This document shows positions 1-5,889 of a stretch of DNA of 12,912 nucleotides, in pieces. How positions within the stretch are numbered: position 1 is the stretch's first letter; each line of letters opens with the position of its first letter. Both the position numbers and the translations under genes were made by a program. Where the stretch lies: the NCBI GenBank assembly GCA_937923255.1, contig CALAIL010000056.1:1-12912 (forward strand), in the 5' to 3' direction. The notes below the pieces were generated by a model. The model was not told the origin of the DNA. It saw only the letters and a program-made list of their open reading frames with translations, and did not search any database. This stretch comes from an uncultured Propionivibrio sp. (lineage in GTDB: Bacteria > Pseudomonadota > Gammaproteobacteria > Burkholderiales > Rhodocyclaceae).

Positions 1-506
1 TATTACTTGTAACCAGCTACAATTTAACTTGGTTGTTTATTCCATATTTTCTTCCACAAGGTTTGATTATTTTTCTTAAACCCTATGCGCTGTTAGTTGC
101 CAAAATTGTTCCTAATATTGTAGTCTTTGCAAATAATTCTCCCAACCCCGATCTGGTTTTGTGTGTATTTGCTATGCAGTGGCTATCATGTCCTTTCTTT
201 GTGACTCTTCTTTTACAGAGAGCCTGGTATCTCGAAAAAGAAAAAATCAGTTTTTCTAAACGATTATGTTTTATAATTATATCATTCGCACTATTGTATT
301 CTATTATTTTTTTACCAGAACAAATTTATATAGATCCTTTTTCATTTAGTAGAATAGATCGTATTTGTAAGCTACTGCATAACTATCTCTGGTATAACTT
401 TTTTTTGGCATTCTCTATGGTGTGTTCTGCAACACTTCTTGTTGCTGCATTAATATTTGTACTTACAGGTTCACGTCGTTTATCAGACGTGTTTGGTCGC
501 AAATAA
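1..506 (+). CDS. Partial polytopic membrane protein, function unknown (5' end outside window)
   Basis: The reading frame is open from the first complete codon at position 3 to the TAA ending at 506, giving 167 residues. A TTG at 33 could be read as a start, but ten open hydrophobic codons precede it and no ribosome binding site is visible, so the gene most likely begins left of the window. The visible part has about four hydrophobic stretches: the first ~45 residues, then around residues 60-75, 88-105 and 130-155. Charged loops separate them (EKEKISFSKR; DPFSFSRIDR), and the C-terminus is basic (GSRRLSDVFGRK). This is an integral inner-membrane protein of no family I recognise. Codon use is strongly AT-rich, unlike the GC-rich esterase and secretion genes, which suggests horizontal acquisition. 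The membrane topology is supported; the function is not. Confidence 0.7.
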   Translation, partial: LLVTSYNLTWLFIPYFLPQGLIIFLKPYALLVAKIVPNIVVFANNSPNPDLVLCVFAMQWLSCPFFVTLLLQRAWYLEKEKISFSKRLCFIIISFALLYSIIFLPEQIYIDPFSFSRIDRICKLLHNYLWYNFFLAFSMVCSATLLVAALIFVLTGSRRLSDVFGRK

Positions 507-522
507 TTTTTGGGGTTTAATC

Positions 523-615
523 ATGCTTAATACTATTGATAGAAATTATCTCAATGATATGTGTTCAGCGTTTGTTTCGGGTTTTTCCGCCGTGGCAGAT
601 GCGTCATACTTCTAA
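523..615 (+). CDS. Short ORF of 30 codons; possible truncated gene remnant
   Basis: ATG at 523 begins 17 bases after the stop of the upstream membrane protein and runs to TAA at 613-615. A GGGG at 512-515 lies seven bases before the ATG and is a weak Shine-Dalgarno match. The peptide starts MLNTIDRNYLNDMC and ends SAVADASYF; it is not recognisable and has no clear signal peptide. Repeat locus A begins about 30 bp downstream. Two readings are possible: a small gene translated after its neighbour, or the first codons of a longer gene cut off when the repeat-bearing DNA joined here. I cannot decide between them, nor exclude a chance ORF. Confidence 0.3.
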   Translation: MLNTIDRNYLNDMCSAFVSGFSAVADASYF

Positions 616-646
616 GTAATAACGGCCTGAGCTTTTGACTTTTTTG

Positions 647-780
647 GCGCACTGCCGGCCGAGCAGGATGAAACATCACATTCGGAATACGCAGATGGCA
701 ACCTGGCAAGCCGCAATAGAAAGTAAATCGCGCCCTTTGCAGCCAGCCACGCGGGAGCGAAGCTTCGCCGCTTAAATCAC
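647..780. repeat. Dispersed repeat module X, locus A copy
   Basis: This stretch aligns by eye with 11680-11812. Shared blocks include GCGC(A)CTGCCG near the left end, CATCACAT(T/C)CGGAA(T/C)ACGCA in the middle, AGCCGCA(A/G)TAGAAA, and GCGGGA followed by GAAGC and an AATC block at the right end. Shorter copies of the central part lie at 2846-2929 and 12151-12234. No protein-coding gene is credible here; the minus-strand ORFs crossing it lack ribosome binding sites. Confidence 0.7.
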
Positions 781-860
781 TGCTGCCGCGCGGGAGCAAA
801 CACCGCCATCTGAATAACAGCCAGCGTCGGCCGGAAACTCGCCAAAGTACTCATCACAAC

Positions 861-990
861 CTCGCCACAACGCCCGCCTCAAACCCCGTGTAAAACGGGC
901 GTCTCCGAAGATCCTGCTCACCAGCCCACTGTTTACAAGGGTTTCCGGCCTGCCTGCCCGCAAACGCCCTATGGACGCGGGCTGGCGGGC
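861..990. repeat. Dispersed repeat module Y, locus A copy
   Basis: Module Y is recognised by three successive landmarks. The first is AACCCCG(T/C)GTAAAACGGGC, the second a GTTTACAAGGGTTTCCGG block about 42 bp later, and the third CCCGCAAACGCCCTATGGAC followed by GCGGGCTGGC. The same order and spacing occur at 2674-2818, 11846-11970 and 12000-12127. The three landmarks are themselves about 40-42 bp apart and resemble each other, so the module looks like a diverged tandem array. Confidence 0.75.
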
Positions 991-1059
991 ACGCTTACCC
1001 CGCAGCGCCTGCCATAGCTAGGACACGTCTGTCCTCACGCTCGCATCTTTTGCCTGGGT

Positions 1060-1270
1060 TTTTCTGAGCGGGTAGCCCGCATTGAGTAAGGTTCTCAGGG
1101 TTGCCGTCCCGCAATCCCTTGTCTAATAAGGTTTCCAGAGCTGCTACCCCGCAAACCCGTACCCAGTAAGGGTTTTGGGCACGCCTGCTCGGAAACCCGC
1201 GTGAAATGGGCGTTCTGGCGATGGGTGGCACGCAGGCCACGTTTTACAAGGGCTGCGGGCATGCCTATTC
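1060..1270. repeat. Degenerate tandem array of ~40-bp units
   Basis: Units of about 40-41 bp recur. Their A/T-rich cores fall at about 1085 (GAGTAAGGTTCTC), 1126 (AATAAGGTTTCC), 1165 (AGTAAGGGTTTT), 1203 (GAAATGGGCGTTC) and 1246 (TACAAGGGCTGC). Each core is followed by GCTGCTACCCCGCAAAC-like sequence. The units resemble the sub-units of module Y but are more diverged. The perfect inverted repeat GCGGGTAGCCCGC lies at 1069-1081. I see no gene between 616 and 1277. Confidence 0.55.
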
Positions 1271-1277
1271 CGAAGCA

Positions 1278-2537
1278 TCAGTCCGCCGCTCCGGACAGGT
1301 GGGCAGCAGTTAAGGCCCGCCGCCCTTTGTCTTCCGTTGCGTCTGTCTGCGAGTTCCTGCACATTTCCAGAAACAGGCGGGAAGAAGCGGCCGTTGGGCA
1401 GAACCAACCGGCCGAAAGCAGAAACGGAATGCGGCGCGCCCGGGCGTTGTCCGGCGTTACTGTGTCCCGCGTTTGCTGTTGCGTTCCTTGTTGTGCTCTT
1501 CGCCGTGCGCCCCCGTCGTGCTTTTCGCGCTCGGCTAGATTGCGGGCGAACAGCCATTTCAGGCCGTCGCTGATGGCCGGCATCAGGCTGCTGGCATGCG
1601 TTTCCTGCGGGTAAACGGCCGTTTCGACGGCGCCGATCCTGTCGTCGGGCAAAGTCGCTAGGCGCTGGCTCAGGCGGCGGACGTTGCGCACCATGCCGCG
1701 CTGTTCGAGCACGGCCTGACGCTGCGCGCGAGACGGCAGATGCGGCGCGGCGGTCTGTTCATACTCGCCGACGCTCAGGCGGACGTCCACCGGCGGGTGC
1801 CGGCGATCGGCAAAGCCGGTCCAGTCTTGCAGCACGCGCTCGCCGTTCCACCAGATCGAGGGGCTGGCGATCAGATAATGCCGGAAGCTGCCGGGATGGT
1901 TGAGCAGGGCATAGACGCCAAACAGGCCGCCGTAGGAATGGCCAAAGATCGCCTGCCGGTCGGGATCGATGCGGAAACGGCGGCCGATGTCTGCGCGCAG
2001 GGCGCCAGTGAGAAACGCATGAAACTTTTCCGCCCCGCCGAAACGGGTGTGGCGGCGATCACCGGTGTTGCCGTAATCGGCGGAAGGCGGCGTGTAATCC
2101 TCAGCACGGGCGGCGGTATCGAGCAGGCTGCGGCGAGAGTAGCCGACGCCGACGATGAGCAGCGGGGCGGCCCTGTTTTCCGCTGCGCGCATCACCATGT
2201 TCTGCGCCGCCATCGAAACCAGGGGAAACAGCAGATCGCCGTCCAGCACGTAGAGCACGGGATAGCCGCCGCGCGGCTGGTCGCCAGCGGCCGCAACCTG
2301 AATGCGATAGCGCCTGCCGGTTTCCGGCGAGGCCAGTTCATACTCCTGCGCCCCGACTAGAACGGCGGACGTCGGTTCAGCGGCTGTAGCCTGGGGAGCG
2401 GGTGGGAGCTGTGTGGCTGGTGCGGGCTGCGTGGTCTGAACGGCCTGCCTCGCCGCTGCGGTCTGCGCAGCGGGCGGTTCGGCAAACAGCGGCATTGCGT
2501 ATAAACAGGCGGCCATAAGCGTCAACGGGAATTTCAT
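1278..2537 (-). CDS. Secreted alpha/beta-hydrolase, IroE/BesA-like esterase family
   Basis: This is a putative periplasmic esterase of the PF00756/COG2819 type, a family that includes enzymes hydrolysing siderophore esters. The start is ATG at 2537, because translation from there opens with a Sec signal peptide (MKFPLTLMAACLYAMPLFA, cleavage near residue 19). In-frame codons farther upstream encode repeat DNA. A Pro/Ala/Gln-rich linker runs to about residue 60. YPVLYVLDGD (92-101) and the nucleophile elbow GHSYGG (Ser201) are typical; SVGEYE (Glu258) and QETHASSL (His314) fit the rest of a catalytic triad. The family fold ends at about residue 332 (LKWLFAR). A further ~85 residues are low-complexity and unlike the family. 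One G fewer in the G5 run at 1510-1514 would give a stop at 1457-1459 and a 359-residue product. A TAAAAT at 2570-2575 could be a -10 box. The esterase class is firm; the substrate is unknown. Confidence 0.85.
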   Translation of the reverse strand: MKFPLTLMAACLYAMPLFAEPPAAQTAAARQAVQTTQPAPATQLPPAPQATAAEPTSAVLVGAQEYELASPETGRRYRIQVAAAGDQPRGGYPVLYVLDGDLLFPLVSMAAQNMVMRAAENRAAPLLIVGVGYSRRSLLDTAARAEDYTPPSADYGNTGDRRHTRFGGAEKFHAFLTGALRADIGRRFRIDPDRQAIFGHSYGGLFGVYALLNHPGSFRHYLIASPSIWWNGERVLQDWTGFADRRHPPVDVRLSVGEYEQTAAPHLPSRAQRQAVLEQRGMVRNVRRLSQRLATLPDDRIGAVETAVYPQETHASSLMPAISDGLKWLFARNLAEREKHDGGARRRAQQGTQQQTRDTVTPDNARARRIPFLLSAGWFCPTAASSRLFLEMCRNSQTDATEDKGRRALTAAHLSGAAD

Positions 2538-2673
2538 CGGCGGATTCCGGACAAGGATTGGATAAGCGGATTTTATGCCGATCCGAAGACGGCCGCGCGG
2601 GATAAAACAAAAGCCTGACGCGCGCCGCAAAATACCTGCTGCCCGCCGCATCAGTACGTACAACGCCTGCCCT

Positions 2674-2818
2674 AAACCCCGCGTAAAACGGGCATTTCCG
2701 AAGGTGCTGCCCGCTAGCCCAGTGTTTACGCGCGTTTCCGGACGGCCTATCCGCCAGCCCAATGTTTACGCGGGTTACCGGCTTACCTATTCGCAAACGC
2801 CCTATTGACGCGGGCTAG
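2674..2818. repeat. Dispersed repeat module Y, locus B copy (with one extra sub-unit)
   Basis: This copy contains AAACCCCGCGTAAAACGGGC and GGCATTTCCGAAGG at the left, then two successive GTTTACGCG blocks (2723 and 2764) instead of one. It ends with CGCAAACGCCCTATTGACGC and GGGCTAGC. The additional ~40-bp unit (AGCCCA(G/A)TGTTTACGCG repeated) shows that the module varies by tandem duplication of its sub-unit. It lies between the esterase start and the AT-rich gene at 3164. Confidence 0.7.
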
Positions 2819-2845
2819 CAGCATGCCAGTTGATAGCCGGTCGTG

Positions 2846-2965
2846 CGTCACATCCGAAACACGCAGGCAGTAGTAACTCGGCGGCGCCGCAGTAAAAAAT
2901 AAATCGTGCTCTTCGCAACCAGCCGACCGCATCACTCTCGACACTGCACCTTTCCACAATTCACA
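2846..2965. repeat. Dispersed repeat module X, locus B copy, with extended 3' homology
   Basis: It begins CGTCACATCCGAAACACGCA and continues through GCCGCAGTAAAAAATAAATCG and ACCAGCCGACCGCATCA. The homology with 12151-12265 carries on through CACTGCA(C/T)CTTTCCACAATT and directly into the promoter at 2975. At locus A the homology does not reach a promoter. No gene is evident between 2538 and 3163. Confidence 0.65.
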
Positions 2966-2974
2966 CTAAGCCCG

Positions 2975-3003
2975 TTGACAACCGCATAGCTGAAGACTAG
3001 CCT
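2975..3003 (+). promoter_or_regulatory. Predicted sigma70-type promoter at the edge of repeat locus B
   Basis: A perfect -35 hexamer TTGACA (2975-2980) is followed, after 17 bp, by TAGCCT (2998-3003), a partial -10. The same arrangement, with the same 17-bp spacing and flanking similarity, occurs at 12284-12312. It reads towards the gene at 3164, implying a leader of about 150 nt. The -35 and the duplication make it credible despite the weak -10. Confidence 0.5.
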
Positions 3004-3149
3004 GACTGCATCATCCGTGGCTTGGCAATTTCCTCCGCTCATCTGATCCTCCCAGATAGGAGCGAATAGAACCAGATTGGATATTTACCTAAAAACCTGG
3101 AAGTTCTGGATACCTGAAATATTAATAGGTTTATGGTTTTTCTAAAATT

Positions 3150-3155
3150 AGGAGG
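3150..3155 (+). promoter_or_regulatory. Strong ribosome binding site that fixes a TTG start
   Basis: AGGAGG lies eight bases before TTG at 3164. The nearest ATG (3179) is out of frame with the long coding region, so this site decides for the TTG start. Confidence 0.8.
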
Positions 3156-3163
3156 TAAATTAA

Positions 3164-4036
3164 TTGAAACGTTTGTTATGGTGCGTCGGGTTGGTCTTTC
3201 TAGCAATTCTTGCTGAAACGATATACATTGAATGGGCTTTAGACAATACATCGAGAAAGTTTGTTGAACAACTCGTGCCTGTTAAAAAAGGATTTATGCT
3301 TAAAAGTGCTATTACCTTGTATGATGCACCGAGATTATACCGAAAGAAAAGCGCCTATGATGATCTGAACGAACTAATTGTTTCTTTGTTATATATGAAC
3401 GATCGTGTTGATGATTTTAAATGGGGGGTTTATTCTGCTGTTAATCTAATCAAATATGGTTTAAAACAATACCCCAAAAGCTCCGATGAATATTTGTTTT
3501 TACTTCAGAAAAAAATAGCCATTATCAATCGATCACCTATACACATTGCCAAAGATTTTGATGATATCCAAACGGATGTTGATGATCTTGTTAGATTATC
3601 AAGAAATCATAAAGATATACATCAGGAGGGCTATTCATTTATAGAAAATATGTTATATATAGCCAATAGGTTCAGTAGGGGAGCTGCCTTAGGAGATTCC
3701 AATAAAATGGAAACGCTGAACAAAATTGAAAATTTATATACAAAAGCTGTCGATACTTTAAAAAGAAACTCAGCTAATGAAGAAGAGTTAAATATTATAA
3801 AGTTCAGTTATTATCACGGTTATGCAAGATGCCTTCTCGGAGATGAAAGTGGAGGGAAAGATATGCTGGCCGCCGTTGATACACTTTCAAAAAAATCTGA
3901 TTCTTTTGATGAAGCAATGCTTGCCAATTGGGACTGGACGTTTGTCGGGAATCTTACTTCACCCAAAAACCGTGGCCATGTTGCCTGCGAAAAATATGCA
4001 CAAAAAATCCGGTCTCTGGTGAAGTCTTTTCATTGA
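3164..4036 (+). CDS. Membrane-anchored helical protein of unknown function, AT-rich
   Basis: The gene encodes 290 residues from a TTG start preceded by a perfect AGGAGG. The N-terminus (MKRLL, then hydrophobic residues to about 20, then acidic sequence) is a signal anchor or uncleaved signal peptide, so the rest should be periplasmic. There is no convincing lipobox (LLWC is atypical). The remainder is soluble and predicted mainly helical, with spaced Tyr, Leu and Ala. Segments such as YKFSYYHGYARCLLG-type helix pairs (around 225-240) recall tetratricopeptide-like repeats, but no clear consensus is present and I do not recognise the family. Codon use is markedly AT-rich against GC-rich neighbours on both sides, suggesting acquisition by transfer. 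It is divergent from the esterase and convergent with the secretion operon. The promoter at 2975 probably drives it. Coding status is secure; the role is unknown. Confidence 0.8.
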   Translation: MKRLLWCVGLVFLAILAETIYIEWALDNTSRKFVEQLVPVKKGFMLKSAITLYDAPRLYRKKSAYDDLNELIVSLLYMNDRVDDFKWGVYSAVNLIKYGLKQYPKSSDEYLFLLQKKIAIINRSPIHIAKDFDDIQTDVDDLVRLSRNHKDIHQEGYSFIENMLYIANRFSRGAALGDSNKMETLNKIENLYTKAVDTLKRNSANEEELNIIKFSYYHGYARCLLGDESGGKDMLAAVDTLSKKSDSFDEAMLANWDWTFVGNLTSPKNRGHVACEKYAQKIRSLVKSFH

Positions 4037-4061
4037 TGAGGCAATAAAAAACTGGGGGCTT

Positions 4062-4098
4062 AGGAAGTAAACATGTACTAACTACATGCTAACTTCCT
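4062..4098. terminator. Long imperfect hairpin between convergent genes, candidate terminator
   Basis: AGGAAGT (4062-4068) pairs with ACTTCCT (4092-4098), and CATGT pairs with ACATG inside, around a seven-base loop. A three-by-three internal bulge separates the two stems. On the minus strand a T6 run follows about nine bases after the stem, so it could end the secretion operon transcript, whose last stop codon is at 4310. On the plus strand it follows the gene ending at 4036, but without a T run. A second, weaker stem (AAGCGG 4180-4185 with CCGCTT 4195-4200) lies in the same spacer. I see no gene in 4037-4309. Confidence 0.4.
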
Positions 4099-4309
4099 GA
4101 AATGCTAAGCAAAAACAGGTACTGCCGCCATTTGCTGCTGTTTGTTTTAAGTCAGGACGCCTGCTTTTGTACATGATTGAAGCGGCGGCTTGATCCGCTT
4201 TAGGCGCAAATTACCTAAAAATCCCTAATCTGCTTTTTAGCAAAGCCGCCTGAAGGGTGGCGTGCTTGGCAGCGTATTTATTTGGTGTATTGAAGCCTTT
4301 GTAGGGCGC

Positions 4310-5530
4310 TCAGAGACCTTCGATCAGATGCATGAGCTGCGGCAGGCAGACGCGTTTGAGGTCGTAGCGCTCAATCACGGTTTGGCGCGCCTGCCTGCGC
4401 AGGGGGGGCTGGGCCTGCGGGTCGGCCAGTACATCGGCAACGGTTTGCGCCAATGTCTGCGTATCGAAAAAATCGACCAGACGGCCGTTGATACCGTCCT
4501 CGATGACTTCTTCCACCGGTGCGGTACGGCTGCCGACGACAAGGCCGCCGGCGCTCATCGCTTCCAGACAGCTCCAGGAAAGGACAAAAGGGTAGGTGAG
4601 GTAGACGTGGCAGGCCGACACCTGCAGCAGCCGTAGATAATCAGCGTAGGGAACTTTGCCGACAAAATGGACGCGTGCCATGGGGAGCTGGTTGCCGACC
4701 TCTTCGAGCATGACCTGTCGCCAGGGTTTGCCGGAAGGGTGCTTCTTGCCGTAGCTCACGTCGTTGCCACCGACGATGAGGCAATGCGCCTGCGGGCGGT
4801 GGCGCAGGATGTCCGGCAGCGCGCGCATGAAGATGTGGAAACCGCGGTACGGCTCAAGGTTACGGTTAACGAAGCTGATCAGTTCATCGCCCGGGCGGAA
4901 GAGGCGACCAGCCTTGCGCAGGCGAACGACGGCGTTTGGGTCAGGGCTGACCAGATCCGTGTCGATGCCGTCGAAGACAACGACTGCTTTGTCGCGGTAG
5001 GGTTCGGGAATCTGCGAGCGCTGCCAGCGCGTGGGGGCGTAGATGGCATCGGCGGCGTGGTAGGCGTGCAAGTGAACGGTGTTTTTCAGGCGCATTGCCA
5101 TGCGGGCGGCCGTCTCATCGCTCATGGGGAATTCTGGGTCGAAACCGGCATCGGCGCCTTCGGCGGTATAAAAGAATTCGGCAAAGATGAGCAGTTTGGC
5201 GGATGGCCAGACATCCTTGCAGAAGAGCGCTTCGCCCCAGCCTGGATGGGCGATGATGAGGTCGGGGCGGTAGCCTTCGCGTTTGAGGGCGAGCAGGCGA
5301 TTAGCAACGCTGCGCGCGCGCAGCAACTGGGCATCCAGATGACTGGGCCGCGGCGTAATGACCGGTGAGGTATCGAGTGCGTAGCGCAGCGAAGTGACGC
5401 CGGGCAGCGGCCGGCCGCCGGTGGACAGCGCGTAGACTTCGTGTCCCTGCCGGGCAAGAGCCGGCGCGATGTGCAGGAACTGCCCAGGGAAATTCTGGTG
5501 CAGGAAGAGGTAGCGGCGTCGGGTGCTCAC
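4310..5530 (-). CDS. GT4-type (GT-B fold) glycosyltransferase, last gene of the secretion operon
   Basis: The protein has 406 residues. The N-terminal Rossmann domain opens with LFLHQNFPGQF (8-18), a typical start for GT4-like enzymes. The C-terminal donor-binding domain has NRNLEPYRGF (222-231), LIVGG (251-255), VHFVGKV (287-293) and the acidic motif LEAMSAGG...PVEEVI (Glu323 to Glu341), which in the family contacts the nucleotide-sugar. No signal peptide or membrane segment is visible, so it should act in the cytoplasm. The start is GTG at 5530, only four bases after the stop of the 99-residue gene and without a clear ribosome binding site, so translational coupling is likely. Its place downstream of exporter genes suggests that it modifies the exported substrate or a surface glycan linked to it. 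The donor and acceptor cannot be deduced. Confidence 0.88.
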   Translation of the reverse strand: MSTRRRYLFLHQNFPGQFLHIAPALARQGHEVYALSTGGRPLPGVTSLRYALDTSPVITPRPSHLDAQLLRARSVANRLLALKREGYRPDLIIAHPGWGEALFCKDVWPSAKLLIFAEFFYTAEGADAGFDPEFPMSDETAARMAMRLKNTVHLHAYHAADAIYAPTRWQRSQIPEPYRDKAVVVFDGIDTDLVSPDPNAVVRLRKAGRLFRPGDELISFVNRNLEPYRGFHIFMRALPDILRHRPQAHCLIVGGNDVSYGKKHPSGKPWRQVMLEEVGNQLPMARVHFVGKVPYADYLRLLQVSACHVYLTYPFVLSWSCLEAMSAGGLVVGSRTAPVEEVIEDGINGRLVDFFDTQTLAQTVADVLADPQAQPPLRRQARQTVIERYDLKRVCLPQLMHLIEGL

Positions 5531-5534
5531 GTCA

Positions 5535-5834
5535 TCAGGCCGTTAATTCGGTTGTGGGAAGTTTGCCGAGTGTGGCGGTGTTTTTCAGCATTGCCAATTT
5601 CGTCAGTCTCGTCAGCTTCAAGGGCGTATCGTTGGCGTTGGGCAGCCGGTTAGATGCCATTCGGCGGGTGCGCATTCCGGCGGCCGGTGCCGTTTTACCC
5701 AGCTTCTGCATTTTCATTGCTTGCCCAATTTCCCGGGCGATGGATGGCTTGATTGCGGTGGAAGCCACCGTTTCCTGTTTGCCTTCCTCGGCAAGCAGGC
5801 TGTCAAAGCAACTGCCCGCATGTTTTTCATTCAC
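5535..5834 (-). CDS. Basic 99-residue protein of unknown function within the secretion operon
   Basis: ATG at 5834 is preceded by AAAGGGA at a suitable distance. The gene starts 55 bp after the stop of the outer-membrane protein and ends four bases before the glycosyltransferase start. That spacing, the ribosome binding site and GC-rich codon use like its neighbours all support a real gene. The product is soluble, with a single Cys (residue 9) and no signal peptide. The first ~40 residues are mixed or acidic. The rest is strongly basic, with about twelve Lys/Arg against two acidic residues, and is rich in Met and Thr. A stretch around residues 70-90 has Leu every third or fourth position (LKLTRLTKLAML) and could form an amphipathic helix. 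I do not recognise a family. It might be an exported peptide, a chaperone or activator of the substrate, or a partner of the transferase; none of these is shown by the sequence. Confidence 0.6.
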   Translation of the reverse strand: MNEKHAGSCFDSLLAEEGKQETVASTAIKPSIAREIGQAMKMQKLGKTAPAAGMRTRRMASNRLPNANDTPLKLTRLTKLAMLKNTATLGKLPTTELTA

Positions 5835-5889
5835 GGTTTGTCCCTTTCTGCCTGTCTAAGGTTCGGCCAAACGCAGCAACGTGTATTTG

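Noticed and set aside
861..1270. CRISPR array suggested by regularly spaced repeats
   Set aside because: The ~40-bp units are degenerate along their whole length. There is no near-identical repeat alternating with unique spacers, and no cas gene is present.
2377..2808. ORFs over the esterase start region on both strands, and the 75-codon upstream extension of the esterase frame
   Set aside because: They are translations of repeat module Y and flanking DNA. The signal peptide at Met2537 marks the true start.
3039..3251. 70-codon minus-strand ORF over the leader of the 3164 gene
   Set aside because: It overlaps the strongly supported AGGAGG/TTG start on the other strand and shows no ribosome binding site or family similarity.
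4240..4260. Possible Neisseriaceae-type DNA uptake sequence (GCCGCCTGAA)
   Set aside because: It is a single inexact occurrence; uptake words should recur about once per kilobase or so in such genomes, and none does here.
4667..5368. 233-codon plus-strand ORF
   Set aside because: It is antisense to the glycosyltransferase, whose motifs are intact; no independent evidence supports the opposite frame.
5554..5859. Hydrophobic 101-codon plus-strand ORF opposite the 99-residue gene
   Set aside because: The minus-strand gene has the ribosome binding site and fits the operon. This frame has neither context nor a recognisable product.
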